A program made the translations under genes and the position numbers. Positions 27,095 to 34,774 of a DNA stretch of 63,351 nucleotides are shown here, piece after piece. Source of the stretch: Nostoc sp. LPT (GTDB taxonomy: Bacteria > Cyanobacteriota > Cyanobacteriia > Cyanobacteriales > Nostocaceae); assembly GCF_017115165.1 (NCBI RefSeq), contig NZ_JABXKF010000185.1:1-63351 (forward strand), written 5' to 3'. The notes beneath the pieces were generated by a model. It searched no databases. It had not been told where the DNA came from and worked only from the letters and a program-made list of their open reading frames with translations. Position 1 is the stretch's first letter; the number at the start of each line of letters is the position of its first letter.

Positions 27095-27297
27095 AATGAG
27101 ACTGATGATCCTAAAAAATTGATCTGGTCAATGAGGACTTGGGTAATAATGTATGGCGGTTGTCAATTCCCTGCAATCAGCTTTCGTAAGATGAAATCAT
27201 AAGTCAGGAGAATTATATATTTTAACTTCTCAATCCTGGCTTTTTCTTCTAAGGTTATATAACTATCGTAATGTCTAATGACAAGCCCTTCGGGTTC

Positions 27298-27339
27298 GGG
27301 GGTTCGCAATCGACGGGAACCGCCAAGACTGCGACCCCC
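27298..27339. repeat. GC-rich hairpin element
   Basis: GGGGGTTCGCA (27298-27308) pairs with TGCGACCCCC (27330-27339), with one bulged base. A CGCTTTTTTCG stretch follows, so it could stop transcription upstream of the aromatic leader. Confidence 0.5.
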
Positions 27340-27476
27340 TCACCGCTTTTTTCGCTACGCAAATAAGCAACTAGTACAATCAGAACAGAGTGTGATTTTG
27401 AATTGTGCAAAGCGTTATTAGTCTTAATCCCCAGAGTTGTACTGAGTCTATCGTTTTTTTATAGTTTGTGCAGGTC

Positions 27477-27505
27477 TTGACAAAGCCCACTCTTACTGCT
27501 ATTGT
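27477..27505 (+). promoter_or_regulatory. Sigma-70-type promoter of the aromatic leader
   Basis: TTGACA (27477-27482), a 17-bp spacer, then TATTGT (27500-27505) preceded by TG at the extended -10 position. A start near 27512 would put the first leader ATG about 40 bases into the transcript. The -35 box is a perfect consensus. Confidence 0.6.
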
Positions 27506-27553
27506 TACATTTTATAAGTATATTTCTTAAGTTTTCCAGCAAAAACCCCGCAA

Positions 27554-27610
27554 ATGCTTAACACAAATTCTTACTTTTATTTTTGGTTTAGGGTGGTTCA
27601 CCGGGAGTGA
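27554..27610 (+). CDS. Aromatic leader peptide 1 (18 residues)
   Basis: An 18-codon ORF, MLNTNSYFYFWFRVVHRE, whose residues 7-12 are six aromatic residues in a row (Tyr, Phe, Tyr, Phe, Trp, Phe). It lies just after a good promoter and ends inside the 5' arm region of a mutually exclusive RNA structure that precedes an intrinsic terminator. This is the layout of an attenuator leader peptide: stalling at Tyr/Phe/Trp codons under aromatic shortage would let transcription continue. I see no clear Shine-Dalgarno sequence. It is a leader, not a gene with a stable product. Confidence 0.7.
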   Translation: MLNTNSYFYFWFRVVHRE

Positions 27611-27646
27611 ATTAAGTTTCCTAATGGAAACCACCCGGTGAACCGC
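27593..27646 (+). promoter_or_regulatory. Putative antiterminator stem of attenuator 1
   Basis: Bases 27593-27605 pair with 27634-27646 (11 Watson-Crick pairs, GGTTCACCGGG with CCCGGTGAACC, plus two more). An inner hairpin is GTTTCC / GGAAAC (27616-27621 with 27626-27631). The 3' arm overlaps the first four bases of the terminator stem, so both cannot form together. The leader-1 stop codon (27608-27610) directly follows the 5' arm. Confidence 0.6.
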
Positions 27647-27675
27647 AGAGCAAACTCTGCGGTTTTTGTTTTTTT
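27643..27675 (+). terminator. Intrinsic terminator of attenuator 1
   Basis: CCGCAGAG (27643-27650), CAAA loop, CTCTGCGG (27655-27662): a perfect 8-bp stem followed by TTTTTGTTTTTTT. Confidence 0.85.
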
Positions 27676-27693
27676 AAGGAGAATTTCATTGTC

Positions 27694-27756
27694 ATGACTT
27701 ATTTCAGTAGCTGGTTTTATGGCTTTTACTTTTGGCCCAGAATAAATTCCGGGTAA
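27694..27756 (+). CDS. Aromatic leader peptide 2 (20 residues)
   Basis: A 20-codon ORF, MTYFSSWFYGFYFWPRINSG, with nine aromatic residues (3, 4, 7, 8, 9, 11, 12, 13, 14). An AAGGAG ribosome-binding site lies at 27676-27681, 12 bases before the ATG. The ORF begins 19 bases after the first terminator and ends in TCCGGG-TAA, so its last codons are the 5' arm of the antiterminator. A second leader of the same kind right behind the first makes chance very unlikely. Confidence 0.78.
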   Translation: MTYFSSWFYGFYFWPRINSG

Positions 27757-27792
27757 ATAGCGTCATGCTAATGAATCAGAACGCGCCCGGAA
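27747..27792 (+). promoter_or_regulatory. Putative antiterminator of attenuator 2
   Basis: TTCCGGG (27747-27753) is perfectly complementary to CCCGGAA (27786-27792), which is also part of the 5' arm of the terminator at 27785-27810. A ribosome stalled on the aromatic codons (up to 27735) would leave TTCCGGG free. A ribosome at the stop codon (27754-27756) would cover it. Confidence 0.65.
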
Positions 27793-27817
27793 CTCTTGAA
27801 GGTTTCGGGCTTTTTTT
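27785..27817 (+). terminator. Intrinsic terminator of attenuator 2
   Basis: GCCCGGAAC (27785-27793) pairs with GTTTCGGGC (27802-27810), a 9-bp stem with one G-U pair and an eight-base loop, followed by seven T residues. Confidence 0.85.
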
Positions 27818-27823
27818 GTGATT

Positions 27824-27949
27824 GGGGACTGGGGACTGGGGACTGGGGAATAGGGACTGGGGACTGGGGACTGGAAAACAACTCTTACCCCAATACCCAA
27901 TCCCTAATACCCAATCCCTAATACCCAATCCCTAATACCCAATCCCTAA
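27824..27949. repeat. Heptamer (GGGGACT) and 14-mer (TACCCAATCCCTAA) repeat arrays
   Basis: Six GGGGACT-type units (27824-27874) are followed by about four 14-bp units (27887-27949). Together they fill the leader RNA between the second terminator and the DAHP synthase start codon. Confidence 0.85.
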
Positions 27950-27969
27950 CTTTTCACGAGAATATAACC

Positions 27970-28839
27970 ATGATTAATGCTAAACTTGCTGCACAAACCC
28001 ATCTAAACCACCAGACAATCGTTAAAATCTCGAAAGAAGTCGCTTTCGGCGGTAAAGAACTGGTAATTATCGGCGGTCCCTGCACTGTTGAAAGCTTAGA
28101 ACAAATGGAGATAGTCGCCCAAAAGTTATCTACTGCATCAGTACAGGGGTTGCGTGGCGGTGTCTACAAACCCCGCACATCTCCCTACGCTTTCCAAGGT
28201 ATGGGAGAGTCAGGATTAGAGATTTTAGCCAGGGTGCGATCGCATTACAATATGCCAGTTGTCACGGAGGTGATGTCAATTTCCCAAATTGAAGTAGTCG
28301 CCGCCCACGCTGATATGCTTCAAGTTGGTAGCCGCAATATGCAAAACTTTGATTTGCTCAAAGCTTTGGGACAAGCTGGTAAACCAATACTGCTCAAACG
28401 TGGTTTAGCAGCGACTATTGAAGAATTTGTCATGGCTGCTGAATATATCCTCAGCCACGGGAATCCTGATGTGGTGTTGTGCGAAAGAGGTATTCGCAGT
28501 TTCGATGATTACACCCGTAACGTCCTAGATTTAGGGGCAGTGGCAGCACTCAAGCAAATAACTCACTTGCCTGTAATTGTAGATCCTTCTCATGCCGTCG
28601 GTAAACGGGAGTTGGTAGCACCCGTGGCTAGGGCTGCGATCGCTTGCGGTGCAGATGGATTAATTATTGAATGTCACCCAGAACCAGAAAAATCTGTTTC
28701 TGATGCCCGTCAAGCACTTTCTTTAGAAGATATGGTGCATTTAGTTAATAGTTTAAAGCTTGTAGCCACAGCCGTTGGGCGTAGTATATCAGATTTCGGG
28801 GCGGGTTTGTCACCTGCCCCGATTTTTTGGGCTGCTTAA
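27970..28839 (+). CDS. aroF: 3-deoxy-7-phosphoheptulonate (DAHP) synthase, type I-beta
   Basis: A 289-residue cytosolic enzyme that condenses phosphoenolpyruvate and erythrose-4-phosphate, the first step of the shikimate pathway to Phe, Tyr and Trp. Motifs seen: IIGGPCTVES with metal-ligand Cys38, KPRTSPYAFQG (67-77), QVGSRNMQNF, LLKRGLAATIEEF, DPSHAVGKR and IIECHPEPEKS. It lacks the N-terminal regulatory domain of larger I-beta enzymes, so end-product feedback may act elsewhere. The upstream RNA carries two tandem aromatic leader peptides with terminators, which points to attenuation. The last 15 or so residues are an unusual tail whose DNA forms a terminator hairpin. Confidence 0.93.
   Translation: MINAKLAAQTHLNHQTIVKISKEVAFGGKELVIIGGPCTVESLEQMEIVAQKLSTASVQGLRGGVYKPRTSPYAFQGMGESGLEILARVRSHYNMPVVTEVMSISQIEVVAAHADMLQVGSRNMQNFDLLKALGQAGKPILLKRGLAATIEEFVMAAEYILSHGNPDVVLCERGIRSFDDYTRNVLDLGAVAALKQITHLPVIVDPSHAVGKRELVAPVARAAIACGADGLIIECHPEPEKSVSDARQALSLEDMVHLVNSLKLVATAVGRSISDFGAGLSPAPIFWAA
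28797..28828 (+). terminator. Intrinsic terminator inside the 3' end of the DAHP synthase gene
   Basis: CGGGGCGGG (28797-28805) pairs with CCTGCCCCG (28813-28821; one G-U pair), with a seven-base loop, followed by ATTTTTT. The whole structure lies before the stop codon at 28837-28839. Confidence 0.75.
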
Positions 28840-29151
28840 ATTTCAGCAAAGAGCGATCGCTTGAATGTCTGAGTCAAAACATTTCTTTTGGCTTAAGGAT
28901 AAATAGCGATCGCTTTTATAAAATCAAGTTGTTACTTCAGCTATTCCATTGGTTCTCAAACGTATTTTTGCAACACAATCTTCTATATATAAATTTAATT
29001 TATCATTTTAAGAAATAAGACTATTTGATTTTATTCTACAAGTCGTTTTATCCTGAAATCAGTAGATATTTTAACTTTTACTAAATTCCCTAAAGAAGTT
29101 TTAGGATACCGATCTTTCAACTTTGAGAATCTAAAGAAGGACAATAACTAA
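28840..29151. other. AT-rich spacer
   Basis: About 310 bp with no supported gene. Two HIP1 sites lie near 28855 and 28907. The rest is AT-rich and presumably holds the promoter of the 29152 gene. Confidence 0.4.
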
Positions 29152-29508
29152 ATGCTAGAACAGCAGATTGATTGCCCCATCAGACCTAAGACAAGTGCAA
29201 TGATTATAAAACTTTTTCAAATCACTATAGTGGTCTTAGTACTTTGGATCGACTTAGTAATTGCTTTCCCCTCTTGGGCAGAAAGTACGCTTTCTTTAAC
29301 TAGCAATCCTAATAACTTTCAAGTTGGGCAAAAAGTGATTTGGCTTTACAAGCCCCGCACAGATTCTAGCGATGTCCAAAGAATTCCTGCCGAAATAGTC
29401 AAGTTAAGTTCCAAGCAAGTGCAAATCAAGGTTTACAAACATAACAACGAATTTGTCAATCGTTGGGTGAATCCAAACAAGCTTGAGAATTCGACAAAAA
29501 TTAAATAG
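29152..29508 (+). CDS. Hypothetical exported protein
   Basis: A 118-residue protein. A hydrophobic segment (about 18-40, KLFQITIVVLVLWIDLVIAF) ending in SWA-ES looks like a signal peptide with cleavage after Ala. The start at 29152 has GAAGGA upstream; an internal ATG at 29200 would give a more usual signal-peptide length. The mature part of about 75 residues has a small beta-barrel-like pattern (VGQKVIWLYKPR, then RIPAEIVKLSSKQVQIKVY, then NRWVNPNKL) that recalls SH3/Tudor-type folds. No function is known to me. Confidence 0.6.
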   Translation: MLEQQIDCPIRPKTSAMIIKLFQITIVVLVLWIDLVIAFPSWAESTLSLTSNPNNFQVGQKVIWLYKPRTDSSDVQRIPAEIVKLSSKQVQIKVYKHNNEFVNRWVNPNKLENSTKIK

Positions 29509-29600
29509 TCAGTAGTCATTTGTGATTACAAAGGACAAATGACTACTGACTAATGACAGCAACAGAAAAATATTTCACAAATGATTTAGGACTGCTATAG

Positions 29601-30359
29601 TTAAAACTCCCTTGTGTGGGTTTTGTTTTCATAATTAGCATCTTCAGTACCAAGCAGTTTGTCCCAGAACGTAAAATACAAACCGTAGTGTACTTTATAC
29701 TTGCGATGATGTATGGAATGATGCATAGAACCAATAAGCCACCTTCCAATCCAGTAACTTTTAGATGAGGAGGGAAATAGCTCAAATCCGAGATGGGTAA
29801 ACACTGCCCATACTGTCATAGTTATAAGTGCGGCAACTAAGGTGACAAAATGCAGCGGAACTATGAAGCTTACACCTACAAAGAAAAGTGCTTGTACGAT
29901 CGCTTCTGGCAAATCGAAGGCAGAGGAACTCCAGGGTGTTGGCTCGCCTGAACGGTGGTGTCCATAATGCATCCATCTAAAAATTAGAGGGTGGTGAAAC
30001 ATCCGATGGATAAAATAAAAGTAAGTATCCTGAAGAATTAGCACTGCAATAAAGCTAACTATCAAATACCACAGTCCGTATTTCCAGATGTCAGCGTATA
30101 ACAGCGTTGCTCCCAAATTATACTCGGAGATCATAAATGCTCCAGAAATAGCAAAAACTACTGTGGAGATTACTGATAATTCAATATCCTTTTTAATGGA
30201 ACAATTCATCAACGGTTTCAAACGCAAACTCTTGTTGGCGAGAGACTTCCCCAGAACTAAATAAAAGAGCAAGTATGCTCCACCAGCAATCAGAAAGTAT
30301 CGGGCAAGAGTGATACCGAAGAAGAAAAAGCAATAATACCAAAATGAGTGGTTCGTCAA
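29601..30359 (-). CDS. Sterol desaturase / fatty-acid hydroxylase family protein
   Basis: A 252-residue membrane di-iron enzyme. The three histidine boxes are HRMFH (118-122), HYGHH (131-135) and HHSIHH (213-218), set between hydrophobic helices. Family members hydroxylate or desaturate lipids such as sterols, carotenoids or fatty acids; the substrate is unknown here. The start used is TTG. An overlapping frame upstream on the same strand begins with an ATG at about 30429, so a frameshift or a different start cannot be excluded. The gene is convergent with the 29152 gene and divergent from the ferredoxin gene. Confidence 0.85.
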   Translation of the reverse strand: MTNHSFWYYCFFFFGITLARYFLIAGGAYLLFYLVLGKSLANKSLRLKPLMNCSIKKDIELSVISTVVFAISGAFMISEYNLGATLLYADIWKYGLWYLIVSFIAVLILQDTYFYFIHRMFHHPLIFRWMHYGHHRSGEPTPWSSSAFDLPEAIVQALFFVGVSFIVPLHFVTLVAALITMTVWAVFTHLGFELFPSSSKSYWIGRWLIGSMHHSIHHRKYKVHYGLYFTFWDKLLGTEDANYENKTHTREF

Positions 30360-30564
30360 TTAGACCCATCCGTAATATTAATTCGGTGACATGAAAATGC
30401 TGATTATGTCCAATTGTTTTGGTCTTCATTACCAAAAATAAGCAAATTACGATTTAATTTGTTAATCGACAAAATCCACTGCTTATTTTACAACATCAAG
30501 TAGTTCAGCAAATATATAATAAAACTCTCAATACGCTACAACAGAAAAAACCTCTGCTAAATCT

Positions 30565-30969
30565 GTGAAAAAACGAGTAACACTCACCTTCCCGAAACGC
30601 GCCGTGCAAATGCCAGTCACTTACGTACTGGCCAAAGAGTTCAACGTCGCCGCCAATATTATCCGCGCCCAAGTTGCCCCAAATCAAATTGGCAAACTGG
30701 TAGTGGAATTATCGGGAGACATCGATCAATTAGATGCAGCGATCGAGTGGATGCGATCGCGTAATGTTAATGTTTCTTCTACATTAGGCGAAATTGCGAT
30801 CGACGAGGATGTGTGTGTCCACTGTGGCTTGTGTACTGGGGTTTGTCCTACCGAAGCCCTCACCCTCCAGCCAGAGACGTACAAGTTGACATTTACGCGA
30901 TCGCGCTGTATCGTTTGCGAACAGTGTATTCCCACCTGTCCCGTACAAGCAATCTCTACTAACATTTAA
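30565..30969 (+). CDS. NIL-domain ferredoxin with two [4Fe-4S] clusters
   Basis: A 134-residue protein with a GTG start. The N-terminal NIL domain (about 1-72, KRVTLTFPKRAVQMPVTYVL) is the small ligand-binding domain first seen in methionine ABC ATPases. Two [4Fe-4S] motifs follow: CVHCGLCTGVCP and CIVCEQCIPTCP. This fusion is conserved in cyanobacteria and plant-related lineages. It is thought to carry electrons or sense sulfur amino acids, but the role is not settled. The protein is cytosolic. The gene is convergent with the DUF3616 gene. Confidence 0.9.
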   Translation: MKKRVTLTFPKRAVQMPVTYVLAKEFNVAANIIRAQVAPNQIGKLVVELSGDIDQLDAAIEWMRSRNVNVSSTLGEIAIDEDVCVHCGLCTGVCPTEALTLQPETYKLTFTRSRCIVCEQCIPTCPVQAISTNI

Positions 30970-31037
30970 GATTACCGCATACACCACGGAGCATTGCCCA
31001 TCCAACTTTCTCAGCAATCCAAAATCTAAAATTGAAG

Positions 31038-32105
31038 TTAGCCCAACTTAAACACATCCGCGATTACACCACTATCACCCACCAGCCTACTTTTTGCTGG
31101 AGAGTCATAAACTACCAATAGCGAAGGTATGCCAGCTACATCCTGAAACATCGTCATTCCCTCAGCGTGTTCTTCTCGATTTCCATAAGGAATATCTTGC
31201 ACAAAATCGGGATTGCTGAAGACATTTTCTCCTAAATTCACACCATTTAACCAGCGATAAACTTGCACGGGCCCATCTAAATCCATCGTTGGCCCGGCTA
31301 AAATCAACAAATCTTTATCATCTACATACAAATCCCGAATTCCCAAACCATTCAACCAGATAAAATGCTTTTTATATAACTCCTTCAATTCCCCAATTTG
31401 CTTTAGTTTCATCAGTCCAGGGGTAGAATCTTCTAACTCTATTTCCAGCACCACAGCCCAACCCCGCAATACAGGGCCCCGCAAACCCAGAAAGACGCGG
31501 TTTTGATAAATGCCTATTCCTTCAATATCAAAGCCATTATCCTTTCCGGGAATTCCTGCCTTAATAAACAAGCCTAAATGGGCATCATCTGCTAAAGCTG
31601 TCATCAGCAAATTACCCTGATTCGTCACTTCTAATTTAGCCGCATTCAATTGCACATCTGGCTTTTCGGGGTGTGGGCAAGATGAGCATAGTTTACCCTC
31701 TATCAGAGGAATTCGTCCTAAAATGTAACGGTTCGGTTCCGATTCAATTTTTGCTAGCCTTTTAAAGTTTTTGGCAGCTGTATTTTCAGGTTTGGATTTT
31801 TTGCGTTTGTAGCTGTGAGAACCAACAAACCATAAGTAATTATCAGCGTAAGCCAGTCCTTCTATATCAATTTCTTCCTCTTCTGGTGCAGGTAAATTGA
31901 TAAATTCTGCTACACGAAATTGTTGATGATCTGTAAATTTATCAGTATCAACCAAAGATAAACGCTCAATAGTTGAGGTTTCATCTGACCCCAACCATAA
32001 ATACTTCTGATGCGTTAGCAGCACTGCTGATAAGTCTTCTCTATGTTCTTGAAAAGAATCTACAAAAGTCAATAAAACTTGATTTAATAAATGTAAGTTT
32101 GGCAT
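31038..32105 (-). CDS. DUF3616 domain-containing protein
   Basis: A 355-residue protein that fits DUF3616 over nearly its full length. Repeated WxxLVD-like and IEGLAYADNYLWFVGSH-type segments suggest a beta-propeller that may bind a small ligand or lipid. Further family patterns are GFDIEGIGIYQNRVFLGLRGPVLRGWA and, near the end, NREEHAEGMTMF. No signal peptide is visible, so it is probably cytosolic. Function unknown. Transcribed alone. Confidence 0.82.
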   Translation of the reverse strand: MPNLHLLNQVLLTFVDSFQEHREDLSAVLLTHQKYLWLGSDETSTIERLSLVDTDKFTDHQQFRVAEFINLPAPEEEEIDIEGLAYADNYLWFVGSHSYKRKKSKPENTAAKNFKRLAKIESEPNRYILGRIPLIEGKLCSSCPHPEKPDVQLNAAKLEVTNQGNLLMTALADDAHLGLFIKAGIPGKDNGFDIEGIGIYQNRVFLGLRGPVLRGWAVVLEIELEDSTPGLMKLKQIGELKELYKKHFIWLNGLGIRDLYVDDKDLLILAGPTMDLDGPVQVYRWLNGVNLGENVFSNPDFVQDIPYGNREEHAEGMTMFQDVAGIPSLLVVYDSPAKSRLVGDSGVIADVFKLG

Positions 32106-32392
32106 TTTAAATCATATTGATAGTTATAAATATGCTAGCCATGCTATTATAATATATGATTCAATTATCGTAAAAACTTATCTCAAAACTATAGTTTATA
32201 TGAACTTGACGGGATGAACTACTATTTAAACCTTTGACAGATATTGCATATTTATAGAAGAGGATGCAACTATCAATAGTCATAAGCATACGTGACAATC
32301 CTCATAGTTAAAAAATATCAAAACTAGATGCAAATTTTTAAATAATATTGTTATTATGCAATAACCTCATGAGGGAATCATTCAGACCAATT
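32106..32392. other. AT-rich intergenic region
   Basis: Nearly 290 bp of AT-rich sequence between divergent genes (DUF3616 and CHAD). It must hold both promoters; I see no clear operator. Confidence 0.4.
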
Positions 32393-33376
32393 ATGAAATT
32401 AGCCACACAACCCACAGTAAAAACTCTCGGTGACTACGCCTACCAAGCGATTGAAAAACATTGTAAGAAAACCTTCAAGTGGGAAAAATCAGTCAAGAAA
32501 GATGAAGATCCAGAAGCGCTACACCAAATGCGGGTGGGAATGCGCCGCCTACGGACAGCGGTAACTCGGTTTGGGCTAGCAGTGGATGTATCGAAACCAG
32601 TCAGCGATAAAAATATTGGTAAAATAGCTCGTCGTCTTGGTAATCTGCGAGATTTAGACGTACTCAAAGAAAGTTTGGAAAACAATTACAAACCAAACTT
32701 ACCCCGTAAAGAGCAGGAATCTCTACAAACAGCTTTTACAGCTTTGGCGAAACAACGTGAAGATGTACAATCGAGTGTGCAGAAAACATTAAACGATGAA
32801 TCTTACAAATCTCTAAAAGATGCATTGGATAAGTGGTTAGAGAAACCCAGTTATCAACCTTTGGCAGCTGTTTCGATTCAGCAAGTGCTACCAGACTTAC
32901 TTTTACCAGAAGTGAGTAACTTCTTACTGCATCCAGGTTGGCTAGTTGGTACTGAATTTGTAGAATCAGAAGTGAAGATCCAGAAAAACTGGAAACCAAA
33001 AAAGATAGAAAAACAATTGACAACAGAAGGTGAAAATCTTCATAGTTTGCGAAAAGAAGCTAAACGTATACGCTATCAAATGGAGTTATTTACTGACTTA
33101 TATGGCGATTCTTACGAAGCTTATATTACAGAAGTGAAAAATATCCAAGAAATTTTGGGTACGATGCAAGATAGTACTGTTTTAACTGACTGGCTTACAG
33201 ATATATACAAGTCAGAAATTCAGACTCAGTTACCCACCTTTGCTAATTTGTTAACTGAAAATCGTTACCAGTCGTGGCAGCAGTGGCAACCTTTGCAAGA
33301 ACGGTATCTGAAAACTGAAACCAGACATAGTTTTCATTTAACAATATTGCACCCGCTTTCAGGATTAATAAGTTAA
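32393..33376 (+). CDS. CHAD domain-containing protein
   Basis: About 327 residues from the ATG at 32393 (MKLATQPTVKTLGDYAYQAIEK). Further in-frame starts upstream (TTG 32348, ATG 32369) are less likely. It is an all-helical CHAD domain with the conserved His/Arg/Lys-rich motifs EALHQMRVGMRRLRTAV and LHSLRKEAKRIRYQMELF. These make a basic surface that binds inorganic polyphosphate. CHAD proteins associate with polyphosphate granules; here the domain stands alone without a CYTH phosphatase partner nearby. Probably a phosphate-storage accessory protein. Confidence 0.88.
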   Translation: MKLATQPTVKTLGDYAYQAIEKHCKKTFKWEKSVKKDEDPEALHQMRVGMRRLRTAVTRFGLAVDVSKPVSDKNIGKIARRLGNLRDLDVLKESLENNYKPNLPRKEQESLQTAFTALAKQREDVQSSVQKTLNDESYKSLKDALDKWLEKPSYQPLAAVSIQQVLPDLLLPEVSNFLLHPGWLVGTEFVESEVKIQKNWKPKKIEKQLTTEGENLHSLRKEAKRIRYQMELFTDLYGDSYEAYITEVKNIQEILGTMQDSTVLTDWLTDIYKSEIQTQLPTFANLLTENRYQSWQQWQPLQERYLKTETRHSFHLTILHPLSGLIS

Positions 33377-33678
33377 AAGTTACTCTTTATTCAGAAAGGA
33401 TTGGACTAACGAACAGACAATTGAATAGGAGCTTCTAGAGACAAAACATAAACACTGCTCTAGGGAATTTGTGCAATACAGGTCTTTTCAGCGGAACCTA
33501 AACTTGAAATTAGTCTAATAGTGCTTTATAGCATTGTTCCCCGCTCAGTTTGACCGGGGAGCGCCTTGCCTTGGCTGAAAAAGTTCAAGACGCTTCCACC
33601 AATCCTGCCTCAAACAGAGCCATTCTTGACGGTTTTATGATTAACTCGCATGAATTTAGATGAATTTAATATCTGAAT
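33377..33678. other. Spacer with a GC-rich hairpin
   Basis: About 300 bp between convergent genes. The one clear element is a hairpin, TCCCCG (33538-33543) with CCGGGG / CGGGGA near 33554-33560. No reading frame stands out. Confidence 0.45.
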
Positions 33679-34212
33679 CTAACGGTATCTAGCAGTTCCC
33701 TTAAGTGGGAAAGTCTCATATAATTGTAGTTGCCCAAATATTGGTCTTCGGATTAATCCTGATGTTTTTTCGGTAGTGAGAATTGCTTGAGTTTGGACAG
33801 GAGTTTCTCTATCACCAATAGGTAAGTTAACAGTGGGTAACAAAAAACTGAGTTTGACTGTATTGCCTCCGACAGTAGGATTTGGACTGCTAATAATTAC
33901 TGTAATCAGTGTCCCGATATCAGTAGTTAATGTCTTAATGTCATCGCCACTGAAATGAAGGGAAGTATTTTGAGTTTTGTAATCAAGCTGTGAAACTTCG
34001 TTAAGGATAGAATACTTAATCTGAGTACCATTGCCATTAAGTGTAAACTCATTTGGTCGTTGCACAACAATTGCTTGTGCTTTTTTTGTAGATTTGGTCA
34101 TCAACAAAGATACTAGTGATGTCGTAGTTAAGCCAGTCACAAAGGTGAGAGCAGCTTTGAGAATTTGACGGCGGGGCAAATTTGAGGATATATCTTTCAA
34201 GTTAGGATTCAT
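33679..34212 (-). CDS. Hypothetical Tat-exported protein
   Basis: A 177-residue protein whose N-terminus (PRRQILKAALTFVTGL) has the twin Arg pair, a hydrophobic segment and a small-residue end, as in Tat signal peptides. The mature part (about 50-177) is beta-rich, with many Thr and Ile residues and no catalytic motif that I can name. Homologous proteins are seen only as hypothetical proteins of cyanobacteria, as far as I know. It is followed on the same strand by another exported protein (34774), about 100 bp away, and they may be functionally related. Confidence 0.6.
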   Translation of the reverse strand: MNPNLKDISSNLPRRQILKAALTFVTGLTTTSLVSLLMTKSTKKAQAIVVQRPNEFTLNGNGTQIKYSILNEVSQLDYKTQNTSLHFSGDDIKTLTTDIGTLITVIISSPNPTVGGNTVKLSFLLPTVNLPIGDRETPVQTQAILTTEKTSGLIRRPIFGQLQLYETFPLKGTARYR

Positions 34213-34312
34213 AGTTCTTTCTTCTGATGCTGATTGTGACTTGTTGAAAGCTACCTAATTTTATTGCTTTATTTTAGTGGTTGTTTTTCGTCTTCTTTAC
34301 ACCCTCAAACGG

Positions 34313-34774
34313 TTACAAACTTTTAGAAGTTGAAAAGTTCAATTCCTGTTGAATACTTTTGGCGTCATTATACAAATTTGTAACTTTAGAATCATTACTT
34401 GGACAGCTAATATCTGGAGATTTCTGCCCGGAATAATTGACTTGAGTTGATGTCCCGAATGAAACAGATTTCGGACACGATCTAAATGGTAATTTTGACA
34501 GTGGTTTAGCTGCTGAAATATCATTGAAAAATTTAGTGGCTGTGTTCAGTTTAATTTCACCTGTACCTTTTGTATTGCAAACAGTGTAAGTTGCCTTTCC
34601 TGATGGCAATACGGAAATGTTATACTTGCAAGTATTCGTAGAACCGCTATTAATAATAATAGCTGGCTCTTGAATAATTGGTGTTTGTGCAAGTATTTTT
34701 AAAGAAAAAATACATAAAGGTGTAGCTAGTAAAACTGAAGCCAAGCTAATTTTAGAGAATGCAAAAAGTTTCAT
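34313..34774 (-). CDS. Hypothetical secreted protein
   Basis: About 153 residues from the ATG at 34774, which is preceded by a GAGGTG site; a GTG two codons upstream is also open. The signal peptide (MKLFAFSKISLASVLLATPLCIFSLKILA) is clear. The mature part has three cysteines (TCKY, TVCN, RSCP), and a fourth in DISCP, so two disulfides are possible. No known domain is recognised. It lies upstream of the Tat-exported gene on the same strand. Confidence 0.6.
   Translation of the reverse strand: MKLFAFSKISLASVLLATPLCIFSLKILAQTPIIQEPAIIINSGSTNTCKYNISVLPSGKATYTVCNTKGTGEIKLNTATKFFNDISAAKPLSKLPFRSCPKSVSFGTSTQVNYSGQKSPDISCPSNDSKVTNLYNDAKSIQQELNFSTSKSL

Noticed and set aside
27772..27822. Third possible leader ORF after the second aromatic leader
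   Set aside because: It is read through the terminator stem, has no aromatic run and no ribosome-binding site.
33535..33600. Possible small structured RNA
   Set aside because: Only one hairpin is visible and nothing matches a known RNA family that I can recognise.
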